Program-made: the position numbers and the translations under genes | In this document: in pieces, positions 42,259-54,367 of the stretch | How positions within the stretch are numbered: the stretch's first letter is position 1 | Layout: the number at the start of each line of letters is the position of its first letter | The notes under the pieces: model-generated | Told to the model about the DNA's origin: nothing | Database searches by the model: none | What the model saw: the letters and a program-made list of their open reading frames with translations, nothing else | Source of the DNA: Limnomonas spitsbergensis | Lineage: Eukaryota > Chlorophyta > Chlorophyceae > Chlamydomonadales | DNA length: 64,000 bases | Direction: 5' to 3' | Assembly: GCA_037349105.1 (NCBI GenBank) | Contig: JAYJMM010000102.1 | Location: 2,232,001 to 2,296,000 of the forward strand

Positions 42259-45200
42259 TCATGCACTCATGTTCGGTAACAAGATCAATTCCGCATCGTC
42301 GCTTTCAAACGAATCCGAGAACACCGGCTGGGGACTGACCGTGACTCCAGAACCCAGCCTCGCCTGAGCCGCCGAGCCTGCAGCTGCCGTCGCAGGCGCG
42401 TCAACGCCAGCTCGGCCCTCAGCCGCCCCCTCCTCCCGCCTCACAGCCGCCTCATCGCCCCCTCCCTCCTGCCTCCCAGAGGCCGCTCCGCGACCCCATC
42501 TCCAAGGCCACCTCCTGCCCTCATGAGCCTTCCCCGCCTGCTCCTCACGCTGCCGCCGGCTCCACGTAGGCACGGCCAGCCAAGGGTGGTTCAGCAGCTG
42601 CGCCGGCTCCAGGCGCTCGCAGGGGTCCCAGGCCAGCAGCGGCTTTATAAACGACGCCAAGCTCCGCGCCTCGTCTGGGCCAAACTCAAAGTCTCGCACC
42701 AGCATCTGCATGGCAACGCAAAAGGAAAAGAGGTCCTATCAGCCACAAGGAGGGTTACAGGTAATCCAGAGACTCAGCCGCATCCGCGGGCACAATAATA
42801 TCAGGTTTCGGATTCGTTTCACAGTTCCAGGTCTCTGCCACACTGTTGTGATGAAGAGCCCGGGCCTGCCAACATGAATAAGAAACATCCCACCTGCCAG
42901 GGCTATTCATCACATCAACAAGAACATATGCAAGAAACATCCCACCTGCTCGCAAATATTTTTATCTCCTCTCCACTGAGCAGCGCACGGGCCTCAGTTT
43001 CCCACCCACCCCTCCACCCCGCCCTCACCATTCGACATCATTGGTACTTACCCCCCCCCCCCCCCCCTCGCACTCTCCTCCCTCCCCTTCCACATCTGAT
43101 ACTGCTTCATAGTTCATACCCAGGTTCATACCCTTCACAGCCTCTCCCGCTCAAACCCAGGCACATCGTTTACCTTGTGCCATACTACTCGCCTTCTTAC
43201 CTGCACCTTCCCTTCTCATTCAACTCCTATTCCGTGCTCCCTGTTAATACCATTCCCCTATTCCCGCCCCCTCCCTTCCACCGCACCCCTCCCTTGTTCC
43301 CTCTGTCTGCTTGGCCTGGCCTTTTTTTAATTACAATAAAATGTTAGAACCCGTATACAGAGTATGCACACCTGATGCACACCAAAGTCCCAGAAAAATT
43401 CGAGACTTTTTGTACACTGCTGCCTACACCACAGCCATTCCCTCTATTCGCCCACTCTGGTCACACCCTTTTGCCAGGCACCCATTGCAGGAATTTCCCC
43501 CCCAGCAACGAGTCAAAGGTTGACCACCCCATGGCCGCCGGAGGCCCGATTGGGGTCAAACTTTGCTCATCCAACAGACACAGGCCTAAGAAGCATGGCT
43601 GGTGAAACACAAGGCCTCTGGTCCAAGAACAGCAGGCAGCTGAACTGTAGCTAAACTGTAGCTGAACTGTAGCTGAACTGTAGCTGAACTGTAGCCGAGC
43701 CACAAAAACAGAATCACTGCCCCCTCCCCTCTCACCTCCTCCATAGACTCATATTTTATTCTGACATCAGACTCCAATTTCAGCCGGCCACTCTTCCGAA
43801 AGTACATCCTCCGAGCCGGGCATGCCTCCACCATCTATCAGGGGGAGGGGGGCGAGGGGCACATTGGGGAGCAGGCTTGAGGGGGGCGGAGGGCTGAAGT
43901 GGGCAGGCAAGAGGGGGCAGGCAAGAGGGGGGCAGGAAAGAGGGGGGCAGGCAAGAGGGAGACAGGCAAGAGGGGGGCAGGCAAGAGGGGGACAGGCAAG
44001 AGGGGGGCAGGCAAAAGGGGGACAGGCAAGAGGGGGGCAGGCAAGAGGGGGGCAGGCAAGAGGGGGGCAGGCAAGAGGGGGACAGGCAAGAGGGGTGCAG
44101 GCAAGAGGGGGGCAGGCAAGAGGGGGGCAGGCAAGAGGGGGGCAGGCAAGAGGGGGCAGGCAAGAGGGGGGCAGGCAAGAGGGGGGCAGGCAAGAGACAG
44201 ACGGGGCGCCAAACACATGGCTCCAGTCGCTTTCATATTGCTTGGGTTTTGACGGTTGTTTGAAGCTGATGTTTAAGTTTTTCCTAAAGGGATGGGAGTG
44301 TAAAACAGATCCTCGCGAGGCTGCCCTCACGGCCTCAACAGCGCTCGGCATGTCACCGTCTGCATCATAGCAGCAAGATATTCCATGGAAGCAGCAAGAT
44401 ATTCTGTCACACCGGCAAGATATTCCATGATATCAGCAAGGCAGTTCATCATATCGGCAACATATTCCAGCTGCACAGATTTCAAAACGAAAACATACGA
44501 TTTTTGTGCAGGCCGTTAGGCGAAAAAGGGCGCGTGGGAAGAGAGAGCGGCGAAGGGACCTTGGGCAAGCACGGCACTCTGAGCACGCCACCTGAGCAGA
44601 ACTGATTGTTCACAAAGCAATCAAAAACTCTGGAAGCACGAGGGCATATTCAAGTGTGCACCAGACCATATCTGGCGGGCAGCTGGGCAACCACCACTGG
44701 GCCTATCAGGACCAAATTTTGACCTGCCTACAGCCCGTGGCCTAGGCAGCAAGGCTCCCTGCACTGGGCCCCCAAGGCATCAGGCAACAATGTATCTGAA
44801 TAGTAGCTGAATAGTAGCTGAAGCCTGCTAGGACAGACAGTTTGACACGCATCCTCCTGCACTGCACCTCTGGACCCACCTCCCGAGGCGGATGCCCCAG
44901 CAGCGTTGTCATGGCAGCCAGGTGCATTTCATTCAGGTCATAGGCTCGATGTCGGAGACCAGGCAACGCCGCATCCTCGCCGGCTCCGCTGCCGCCGCCG
45001 CCGCTGCCACTTGCGCCGCCCTGCTCCCTGCCAGCGCCTTTCCTGCCGCTGCTGCGGTTCTGATCAAGGATGGCTTTCAGCGTGGTGGGCGCCGGTGCAA
45101 ACAGAGAGCTCCCAGTGGCTAGCCACCACACCATGAGGCCGAGCTGCCAAGTGTCAAAGCTGGGAGTCTTGGTCAGACCCAGGACATCCTGCAAGGGGCA

Positions 45201-48200
45201 CTCGTGAGAAAGTGTGAACAAGTGTGTGTGATTGGGAGAGTTAGAGTGTGATGGTGTGGGTGTGAGCTTGAGAGTGTGAGGGTGTGGGAGAAATTGTGAG
45301 AGTGTGTGCCAGACCTAAGACATCCTGTGAGGGACACCGGCACCCCTGCAAAAGATCGAGTGAGTGTGTGAGAGAGAGCGTTTGTGAGAGTCTTGTTCGC
45401 GCTGCTTGGCCCTGTCAGGAAAGGCTTTTGGGTGGTTGTGCTGACTAGGAAACAAAGACTGCTGTCGGGTGGTAGTGCTGACTAGGAAACAAAGACTGCT
45501 GTTGGGTGGTTGTGCTGACTAGGAAACAAAGACTGCTGTTGGGTGGTAGTGCTGACTAGGAAACAAAGACTTCTGTTGGGTGGTTGTGCTGACTAGCAAA
45601 CAAAGACTGCTGTTGGGTGGTTGTGCTGACTAGCAAACAAAGACTGCTGTTGGGTGGTAGTGCTGACTAGGAAACAAAGACTGCTGTTGGGTGGTTGTGC
45701 TGACTAGCAAACAAAGACTTCTGTTGGGTGGTTGTGCTGACTAGGAAACAAAGACTGCTGTCGGGTGGTTGTGCTGACTAGGAAACAAAGACTGCTGTTG
45801 GGTGGTAGTGCTGACTAGGAAACAAAGACTGCTGTTGGGTGGTTGTGCTGACTAGCAAACAAAGACTGCTGTTGGGTGGTTGTGCTGACTAGCAAACAAA
45901 GACTGCTGTTGGGTGGTAGTGCTGACTAGGAAACAAAGACTGCTGTTGGGTGGTTGTGCTGACTAGGAAACAAAGACTGCTGTTGGGTGGTAGTGCTGAC
46001 TAGGAAACAAAGACTGCTGTTGGGTGGTTGTGCTGACTAGCAAACAAAGACTGCTGTTGGGTGGTAGTGCTGACTAGGAAACAAAGACTGCTGTTGGGTG
46101 GTTGTGCTGACTAGGAAACAAAGACTGCTGTTGGGTGGTTGTGCTGACTAGGAAACAAAGACTGCTGTTGGGTGGTAGTGCTGACTAGGAAACAAAGACT
46201 CCTGTTGGGTGGTTGTGCTGACTAGGAAACAAAGACTGCTGTCGGGTGGTAGTGCTGACTAGGAAACAAAGACTGCTGTTGGGTGGTTGTGCTGACTAGC
46301 AAACAAAGACTGCTGTTGGGTGGTTGTGCTGACTAGCAAACAAAGACTGCTGTTGGGTGGTTGTGCTGACTAGGAAACAAAGACTGCTGTTGGGTGGTTG
46401 TGCTGACTAGCAAACAAAGACTGCTGTTGGGTGGTTGTGCTGACTAGGAAACAAAGACTGCTGTTGGGTGGTTGTGCTGACTAGGAAACAAAGACTGCTG
46501 TCGGGTGGTTGTGCTGACTAGGAAACAAAGACTGCTGTTGGGTGGTAGTGCTGACTAGGAAACAAAGACTGCTGTTGGGTGGTTGTGCTGACTAGCAAAC
46601 AAAGACTGCTGTTGGGTGGTTGTGCTGACTAGCAAACAAAGACTGCTGTTGGGTGGTAGTGCTGACTAGGAAACAAAGACTGCTGTTGGGTGGTTGTGCT
46701 GACTAGGAAACAAAGACTGCTGTTGGGTGGTTGTGCTGACTAGGAAACAAAGACTGCTGTTGGGTGGTAGTGCTGACTAGGAAACAAAGACTGCTGTTGG
46801 GTGGTTGTGCTGACTAGGAAACAAAGACTGCTGTCGGGTGGTAGTGCTGACTAGGAAACAAAGACTGCTGTTGGGTGGTTGTGCTGACTAGCAAACAAAG
46901 ACTGCTGTTGGGTGGTTGTGCTGACTAGCAAACAAAGACTGCTGTTGGGTGGTTGTGCTGACTAGGAAACAAAGACTGCTGTTGGGTGGTTGTGCTGACT
47001 AGCAAACAAAGACTGCTGTTGGGTGGTTGTGCTGACTAGGAAACAAAGACTGCTGTTGGGTGGTTGTGCTGACTAGCAAACAAAGACTTCTGTTGGGTGG
47101 TTGTGCTGACTAGGAAACAAAGACTGCTGTTGGGTGGTTGTGCTGACTAGCAAACAAAAACTGCTGTTGGGTGGTTGTGCTGACTAGGAAACAAAGACTG
47201 CTGTTGGGTGGTTGTGCTGACTAGCAAACAAAGACTGCTGTTGGGTGGTTGTGCTGACTAGGAAACAAAGACTGCTGTTGGGTGGTTGTGCTGACTAGCA
47301 AACAAAGACTTCTGTTGGGTGGTTGTGCTGACTAGGAAACAAAGACTGCTGTTGGGTGGTTGTGCTGACTAGCAAACAAAAACTGCTGTTGGGTGGTTGT
47401 GCTGACTAGGAAACAAAGACTGCTGTTGGGTGGTTGTGCTGACTAGGAAACAAAGACTGCTGTCGGGTGGTAGTGCTGACTAGGAAACAAAGACTGCTGT
47501 TGGGTGGTTGTGCTGACTAGCAAACAAAGACTGCTGTTGGGTGGTTGTGCTGACTAGGAAACAAAGACTGCTGTTGGGTGGTTGTGCTGACTAGGAAACA
47601 AAGACTGCTGTTGGGTGGTTGTGCTGACTAGCAAACAAAGACTTCTGTTGGGTGGTTGTGCTGACTAGGAAACAAAGACTGCTGTTGGGTGGTTGTGCTG
47701 ACTAGCAAACAAAGACTGCTGTTGGGTGGTAGTGCTGACTAGCAAACAAAGACTGCTGTTGGGTGGTAGTGCTGACTAGCAAACAAAGACTGCTGTTGGG
47801 TGGTTGTGCTGACTAGGAAACAAAGACTGCTGTTGGGTGGTTGTGCTGACTAGCAAACAAAGACTGCTGTTGGGTGGTTGTGCTGACTAGGAAACAAAGA
47901 CTGCTGTCGGGTGGTAGTGCTGACTAGGAAACAAAGACTGCTGTTGGGTGGTTGTGCTGACTAGCAAACAAAGACTGCTGTTGGGTGGTTGTGCTGACTA
48001 GGAAACAAAGACTGCTGTCGGGTGGTTGTGCTGACTAGCAAACAAAGACTGCTGTCGGGTGGTAGTGCTGACTAGGAAACAAAGACTGCTGTTGGGTGGT
48101 TGTGCTGACTAGCAAACAAAGACTGCTGTTGGGTGGTTGTGCTGACTAGGAAACAAAGACTGCTGTTGGGTGGTTGTGCTGACTAGGAAACAAAGACTGC

Positions 48201-51200
48201 TGTTGGGTGGTTGTGCTGACTAGCAAACAAAGACTGCTGTTGGGTGGTTGTGCTGACTAGCAAACAAAGACTGCTGTCGGGTGGTAGTGCTGACTAGGAA
48301 ACAAAGACTGCTGTTGGGTGGTTGTGCTGACTAAGAAACAGAGACTGCATCTCACCTCAGGGGGACGCAGCTCCAGCAAGTCAATTCCCAGCAGGGACTC
48401 CCCAATTTGTGGAAGGTTCAGGATCTGTGTACGCCTGGCCCTGAGAGGTGCGAGGTTGGAGGGGAGGAGTGAGGGGTCAGGGCCAAGGTTCTTCAAGTTG
48501 GCACAGAGCACGGTGCGTACTTGGGACAAGGAACCCTTCGATGGTTAGGCGCTGCAAGCGTTAGCTCAGTACTGAAAATACCCCCCACACCCCAAAAACG
48601 AAAATCCTGAATAAAAAACATGTTGCGCCTGCGGCTTTCTTCCAGAGGCATGGTTGTAGGCCAGGCCAGGTTTGGTACATTGGTCCCAAGTGGCCCAGTG
48701 GAGGCCACCCAGCGGCCCGCCAGAAGTCGTCCGATGCTTACTGCCGTATTTCAAGTACCACGAGTGCTTGCCTCTTCCCTGGACTTGACCCTGCTCCTGA
48801 CCAGGCCCCTAGATGACTACTGCGGCGTGTGACTCTTCCACTTACTTCCCAAAGTCAGTGAGCACAAGCCTGGCTCGATGCAAATTGGTCTCAGTCACCA
48901 TTCCAGGAGGCACCTGAAAGATGAGCAATGGAAAGGGCCGGCAGCGTGACAGCAGGGGATCTAAGCATGGCTGGGGCATGATTAGGGGATACGGGGTAGG
49001 GTGCAGGGTGCAGGGGGTATGGGTAGGGGGCAGGGGGTAGGGGGCAGGGGGTAGGGGGCAGGGGGTAGGGGGTAGGGGGTAGGGGGCAGGGGGTAGGGGG
49101 TAGGGGGCAGGGGGTAGGGGGCAGGGGGCAGGGGTAGGGGGCATGGGGCATGGGGCATGGGGCATGGGGCATGGGGCATGGGGCATGGGGCATGGGGCAT
49201 AGGGTGGGACATGGGCGGCTGGGACATGGGCGGCTGGGGCATGGGCGGCAGGGGGCAGGGGGCATGGGCGGCAGGGGGCAGGGGGCAGGGGGCAGGGGGC
49301 AGGGGGCAGGGGGCAGGGGGCAGGGGGCAGGGGGCAGGGGGCAGGGGGCAGGGGGCAGGGGGCAGGGGGCAGGGGGCAGGGGGCAGGGGGCAGGGGGCAG
49401 GGGGCAGGGGGCAGGGGGGAGGGGGGAGGGGGGCAATGTGGAGGGAGGGCTGGAAAAAGTCTACATTGCTTCGTAGCCTCACTGCCTCTATAGGCTACAG
49501 CGTGAGCTGGGCGATCATGCCATGAGGATCAAAGCGCGCCCGCGGTGCAAGGGGCGTAATTATTGCCGGGACTGCATCCCGGGTGTGGGATGCGTTGTAG
49601 GCCTTACCTGCGCCAGCTGAGGCTCGAGGAGCGGCTGGCGGACGAGGGATCTGAAGAAATTGGTGGCCTGCGGGGGACACGCAACCCAGAGCTTAGGACA
49701 TATCGGTACAACATATTTCAAACTTCTGAATTAAAATATTCCGCAGGTGGGTTAGGTAATTCTTATCTATCGTAGATTCAATTTGCCTTCCCTCGGGTAT
49801 GAAAAAACGATTTCTTTCAATGCTGCCCCCAGGGCAAATAATGGACAACAACTCTTCATTTCTGACTGAAAACTAACGTCGACAATCGATAACTAGTATA
49901 TTCATGGATCCCTCAACCCGAAACAAAGTTAATTATGAGGACAGGCAAAGCAAGTCTACGGTACATGCCTGCTTGGGACCCGGGTGTGGGCCCTTAATTT
50001 CGATAATCTCCTGGTGTGGGGCCCTGGTTTGGATAGTCCCTGGTCCGAGGCATCACAAGTGTGAACAAGCAGCGGACTGCCACACGGTTATGGAACAACA
50101 GCAGGAAAGGCAGATGTGAAAATAAGCGTGGGTCCAATCACCCTACTACGCATCTCCCCGCCCTTCGCATTCTGTGACCAGCTTAGGGTTTAAAATTTAC
50201 CCTACATCCTGACCCAGGCATTCTGCGATGAGAAGGGGCGGGTGCAAACCATGAGACACATAACAAATCGAGGGGGCTGGTGTGACCAGGGGGACATATG
50301 GAGGGGGCTGGTGTGACACGAGTGGCAAAATAGGGGGGGCTGGTGTGACCAGGGGGGAAACCTGCTGAAGAAGAATTGTCAGCCCTGCCCCCCCCAGTCC
50401 TTCTTGCCCACCCACCTGGAACTTCATGCCCTCCCAAGGCTCCGTACGCAGGGCACTCTTGAAAGGCGCAACCAGCAGCCAGTTATCAGGGCTGATGTCC
50501 ATGTGCACAATGCCGCGTTTGCTGCATGGGGTAGGGGGGCACATGGAGGGGGAGGGTCAGGCTTCAGCGTATGGGGGTACTTGTAGCAATCCACGGCATT
50601 GCTGGTAGGTAGGAATAATAATGTAACGATCATGCCTATTCTACCTGACGTTACAGTGCTATTGAGGGGGGACACATGGTGGAGAAGGAGGGGGCGGTGA
50701 GCGAGTGGATGCAGCCACAGCAGCACCCTGTCAGTGCATGTGGATGCAGCCACAGCAGCACCCTGTCAGTGCATGTGGATGCAGCCACAGCAGCACCCTG
50801 TCAGTGCATGTGGATGCAGCCACAGCAGCACCCTGTCAGTGCATGTGGATGCAGCCACAGCAGCACCCTGTCAGTGCATGTGGATGCAGCCACAGCTGCA
50901 CCCTGTCAGTGCATGTGGATGCAGCCACAGCAGCACCCTGTCAGTGCATGTGGATGCAGCCACAGCAGCACCCTGTCAGTGCATGTGGATGCAGCCACAG
51001 CAGCACCCTGTCAGTGCATGTGGATGCAGCCACAGCAGCACCCTGTCAGTGCATGTGGACGCAGCCACAGCAGCACCCTGTCAGTGCATGTGGCCAAACA
51101 AGAAACAGGGAGGAGGGGGCTGTTGTGTGAAGACCCCCACTGTTGTGTGAAGACCCCCGCTGTTGTGTGGAGAGACCCCCGGTTCACCGCCCAATCCCTA

Positions 51201-54200
51201 GCTGCACTACCATCCCTGGCCGTTGCCTACCCCCTGCTCCCCCCGCCCTCTTCCTATTTGGGACACATGCACTCCTCCTCCCCCCTCCCCCCCCCGCCCT
51301 CTGGAGTCGGAGTGCGACGAAGTCTGCTAGACTGAGGCGAAAGCCAAGGCTTAGGGTTAAGGGTGTAGGACTTCACTGGTGCAAGTCCTCCAGATACTGC
51401 ACCTAGGGCTTGGGGCTTAGGGTTAAGGACCTAACTTGTGCAAGTCCTCCAGATACTGCACCTAGGGCTTGGGGCTTAGGGTTTAGGACCTAACTTGATC
51501 AAGTACTGCAGTGCCTGCACTTTGGGCTTATGATTTGGGCTTTAGGGCTCAGGGTTTAGGACCTTACTTGTGCAAGTACTGCAGTGCCTGCACTTTGGGC
51601 TTAGGATTTAGGCTTTAGGGCTCAGGGTTTAGGACCTAACTTGTGCAAGTACTGCAGTGCCTGCACTTTGGGCTTAGGATATATCGTTTAGGGCTCAGGG
51701 TTAAGGATCTCACTTGTGCAAGTAGTCCAGTGCCTGCACCATACGCCTCGTCAGCTGCTGCACCACAGGCAGCGGCAGGCCCCGGCCCACACCGCCCATG
51801 TACTCCCGCATGACCGTCATCAGGCTGTCACCCAGAGGCTCCAGAACCAGGCAGCCGTAGCAGCCTCCCGAAGGGTCGTACAAATCAAAGGCATCTGAGC
51901 AGGTCACCACCGGCTGTGGCGGGGGCTGCTGACTGGAGCTTAAAGAAGCTCCCACTGCCGAGGCTGTGGCGTTGGAGGCAGCAAGCTTCCCGTCAGGGTT
52001 CGGCTGGGCTGCTTTAGGGTCCCGGGAGGTGCTGCCGGGCGCGTCTTTAGGCCTCTGAGCGTCCAGTGTGAGCTCTCTCTCCTGGACAGCCAATGCATGG
52101 CCGAGATAGGTGCCATCTTTAGCGACCTGCATGATGAATCGGGCACATATTAGATGGCATGAGTGCACGGCAACATGATCGCATGGCCACATGGCTTCAT
52201 GAGTGCATGGCTAAAGAAGGTGTCGTCTTTGGCTACCTGCATGGGGAAACGTGTGCATGGCCGCACTAGTGCATGCGTGAGTGGCCGCAAGATTGCATGG
52301 CTATATGAGTGTATGGCTATATGAGTGCATGGCTGCATGAGTGTACGTGTGCATGGCTATATGAGTGCATGCGTGCATTAGTGTGTGCCCGCAAGACTGC
52401 ATGGCTGCATGAGTCCATGGCCGCATGAGCGTAGAAGTGCATGGCTGCATGAGTCCATGGCCGCATGCGTGCATTATTGTGTGGCTGCAAGACGGCATGG
52501 CTGCATGAGTCCATGGCTGCATGAGTGTACACGTGCATGGCTGCATGAGTGTACGAGTGTATGGCTGCATGAGTGCATGAGTGCATGGCTGCATGAGTGC
52601 ATGAGTGAATAGCAGTAATCCTGCATGGCCGCATGAGTGTATGAATGCATGGCTGCATAATTTCATCGTCGCTTGAGTGCATGGCCCTTCTATAGCCGAG
52701 GAAGCTGCCATCTTTAGCGACCTGCATGAGGAAACGGGGTGCATGTCCGCAGGAGCGCATGGCGCATGAGACGGGGCGCATGGCACATGAGTGCATCATC
52801 ACATGGCCGCAGAATCACATGGTTGCAATGATCCATGCTTGCGACGTTGATTTTGCTATTCTGTGGGGGGCATGGGCCCCCTGGCCCCCTAGGACCCAGG
52901 TAGCCAGGTTAAGCCTGGGTTTCAGAGCATCGCTGTTTATACGAGTGCGCACCAGACAACCTTCAAGAGGTTGCCAGGCGGTCACCACTGCCCCGATAGG
53001 TAAGAAGCCTAGTGGCCCAAGCAGGGGGACTAACTGTACCAGGTCACCCTGGCCGTAGGCCGGGATACAGCTGAAGTGCTGCTCAAACATGAATATTGCT
53101 GTGCACTGGAGCTAGCGCAGGCCAAAGCATAGACGATGAACATTGAATATACAAATCTGAGGGATGTGCTCCCGACATCATGAGGAGATCCCACGCAGCC
53201 CTCTGCACTGCACTGTTAGTAGGGCACCCAGCATGCGCATTAATGTCAAGACTGAGGGTTCGGGGTTCCAGGCCATTATCGCTGGCAGTTGGCTGAAGTC
53301 TGGAATCCTCGTGCCTTGATGATGACGGGGCGGCCAGCGAGCTTTGTGTCTCGTGCATGCCAGAGCTCACACGACGAGCCTTCTCCAAACAGCGAGTCCA
53401 CAAAGTACCTAGGACACAAGTCGGGGTCCGGTTGCCAGGGTTGAGAGGATAGAATACAGGTCAAAAGACAAGGAATGGGGCTGAACGTAACAGGATGTAG
53501 GGGACCCCTCCAACTCTTTAAAGACGCAGAAGCGCTTCTACCACCTGGGACCCGAATTTAATTCTTGGAGCTACGAACTGCAAGCCAGAGGGGTAAAAGT
53601 ACAGGGGAGTCAGCAGTGCGGCGCAGAAGAGGCAAGGGCTGCCATGCAGTCCTCAGACCAGGGACATAATGTCAGTTCAGCAGTGCTCCATCGGCGTGAC
53701 AAAGGACCCCTGGGCGATAAGGGAACTCATGTATGGGACGTGGAGCAGCTTGAATTCCGCTCCACCTTGTTGGCGCAAGTGAGGCACAGAGATTCATCCA
53801 GGTTCCCAGGGGAGATTCACCCAACTTCCCAGGGAAGCGAGGAAAGTGGTGTATCGTCTGAAGGAGGGGCTTTCTCTACATTTTCTCTTCACCTCCGGTT
53901 TGCACAGCCTGGCTCTATCATAAAAGTGTGATGTGTGGTTACAGTAATGCGGAAACAACTTACCTGCCACTAGAAATTTTATCTCCGGGTAGGATCGGGG
54001 GAGGGATGAGCGGGGAGAGACCATAGCCGTCATTATCTTCCCCTGCACTGCCCTTCCTCTTCTCTGGCGTCATGGTCATGGACGCGAAGCCGACGGACGC
54101 CATGCGTGTTGCATACCCAGCCCTGGACCGTCTGCGCGTTCCCATGCGGAAGCCGCCGCCATCGCTGGCAGAAGAGGAGGAAGAGGAAGCGGAGGAGCAA

Positions 54201-54367
54201 GCACGCAGGAGGAGACTTGCTTCAGGTTGAGGAGTGGATTCGGCGCTTGCGATGCCATGCAGCAGCAGGGGTGCAGGTGGTGGTGACGGCTTCCTGGCCC
54301 AGGCATGCTGCCACCAGTCTCCGCCTCGGGCATCGTCTACAGTCGGATCAAGATTCAAAAATATCAT
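42259..54367 (-). CDS. Eukaryotic protein kinase with long N- and C-terminal extensions
   Basis: Nine minus-strand exons: 54367-53964, 53408-53315, 52126-51714, 50521-50416, 49667-49608, 48913-48846, 48440-48356, 45188-44880, 42705-42259. Phases all agree and total 661 codons. Motifs: glycine loop LFGEGSSCELW, VAIK-type Lys in RPVIIKVAKD, hinge LVLEPLGDSL, catalytic loop YLHNKRGIVHMDISPDNW (HRD is HMD), LTDFGK, LELRPPE, FDTWQLGLMVWWLATG, and a C-lobe end WDPCERLEPAQLLNHPWL. Key Lys, Asp and DFG are intact, so it should be active. Insertions flank the hinge and catalytic loop. The N-terminus is Ser-rich; I do not recognise the subfamily. The second intron appears to use a GC donor (53314-53313), needed to join IIK to VAKD in phase. 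Start ATG 54367 is a choice. Confidence 0.87.
43638..43697. repeat. 11-bp minisatellite
   Basis: Five copies of TAGCTGAACTG with one variant, in the last kinase intron. Confidence 0.9.
43905..44195. repeat. 15-bp minisatellite
   Basis: About 19 copies of GGGGGCAGGCAAGAG in the last kinase intron. On the transcribed strand it is a pyrimidine-rich CTTGCCTGCCCCC array. Leu/Pro/Cys- and Gly/Arg-rich frames across it are artefacts. Confidence 0.93.
44655..44825 (+). repeat. Dispersed intronic repeat copy
   Basis: GTGTGCACCAGACCA, GGGCAACCACCACTGGGCC, GGACCAAATTTTGACCTGCC and a tail of TAGCTGAA repeats: a nearly full-length forward member of the family. Confidence 0.8.
45417..48335. repeat. 37-bp minisatellite, about 79 copies
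   Basis: A 2.9-kb array with strict 37-bp period (CTGCTGTTGGGTGGTTGTGC then TGACTAGSAAACAAAGA). Three positions vary independently: T/A in GGTWGTG, G/C in TAGSAAAC and T/C in TGTYGGG. It fills the intron between kinase exons 7 and 8 and, on the gene strand, begins within about six bases of the exon-7 donor. No spacers, so not CRISPR. Confidence 0.96.
48990..49440. repeat. 7-bp GGGGGCA/GGGGGTA minisatellite
   Basis: Tracts of AGGGGGT, GCATGGG and AGGGGGC, each seven bases, follow one another. It lies in the intron between kinase exons 5 and 6. G-rich on the plus strand, so G-quadruplexes could form on the non-transcribed strand. Pro/Leu/Cys-rich frames here are artefacts. Confidence 0.93.
50704..51091. 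repeat. 35-bp minisatellite, 11 copies
   Basis: Near-identical 35-base units containing GCAGCCACAGCAGCACCCTG and TCAGTGCATGTGG, in the intron between kinase exons 3 and 4. The few base differences (a CTGCAC and an ACGCAG variant) suggest recent expansion. Confidence 0.95.
51365..51735 (-). repeat. Five ghost copies of the kinase exon-3 end and donor
   Basis: On the plus strand GACCTAACTTGTGCAAGTAC, TGCAGTGCCTGCAC and variants recur near 51370, 51428, 51489, 51563 and 51634, before the true junction at 51704-51735. On the gene strand each ghost copies the codons for AL-YLH followed by a decayed donor (GTTAGG instead of GTGAGA). Interunit spacers contain TTAGGGTTTAGG motifs, which are not telomeric arrays. 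Confidence 0.87.
52127..52830 (-). repeat. GCATGA-rich minisatellite with two ghost acceptors of kinase exon 3
   Basis: Degenerate ATGGCTGCATGAGTGC repeats fill most of the block. The true exon 3 begins at 52126 (VAKDGTYLGHALAV). Copies of the acceptor and exon start lie at 52236 (VAKDDTFFSHALM) and 52721 (VAKDGSFLGYRRAM), each preceded by CATGCAG. All three are potential acceptors for exon 2. Confidence 0.88.
52940..53080 (+). repeat. Dispersed intronic repeat copy
   Basis: GTGCGCACCAGACAACC, GGTTGCCAGGCGGTCACCAC, GTGGCCCAAGCAGGGGGA and ACAGCTGAAGTGC match the family in forward orientation. In the second kinase intron. Confidence 0.75.

Noticed and set aside
43767..44370. Leu/Ala/Cys/Pro-rich frames on both strands
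   Set aside because: Products of the 15-bp minisatellite.
45417..48335. Possible CRISPR array
   Set aside because: 37-bp units are directly contiguous with no unique spacers and no cas genes; it is an intronic minisatellite.
48891..49525. Pro/Cys/Leu- and Gly/Gln-rich frames
   Set aside because: Products of the 7-bp G-rich array inside a kinase intron.
50676..51335. 219-codon frame with a repeating CGCSHSSTLSVHVDAAT pattern
   Set aside because: 35-bp minisatellite read in all frames; lies in an intron of the opposite-strand kinase.
51360..51720. Telomere-like TTTAGGG/TTAGGG motifs
   Set aside because: Motifs are isolated within 60-75 bp units that copy the kinase donor; there is no uninterrupted telomeric tract.
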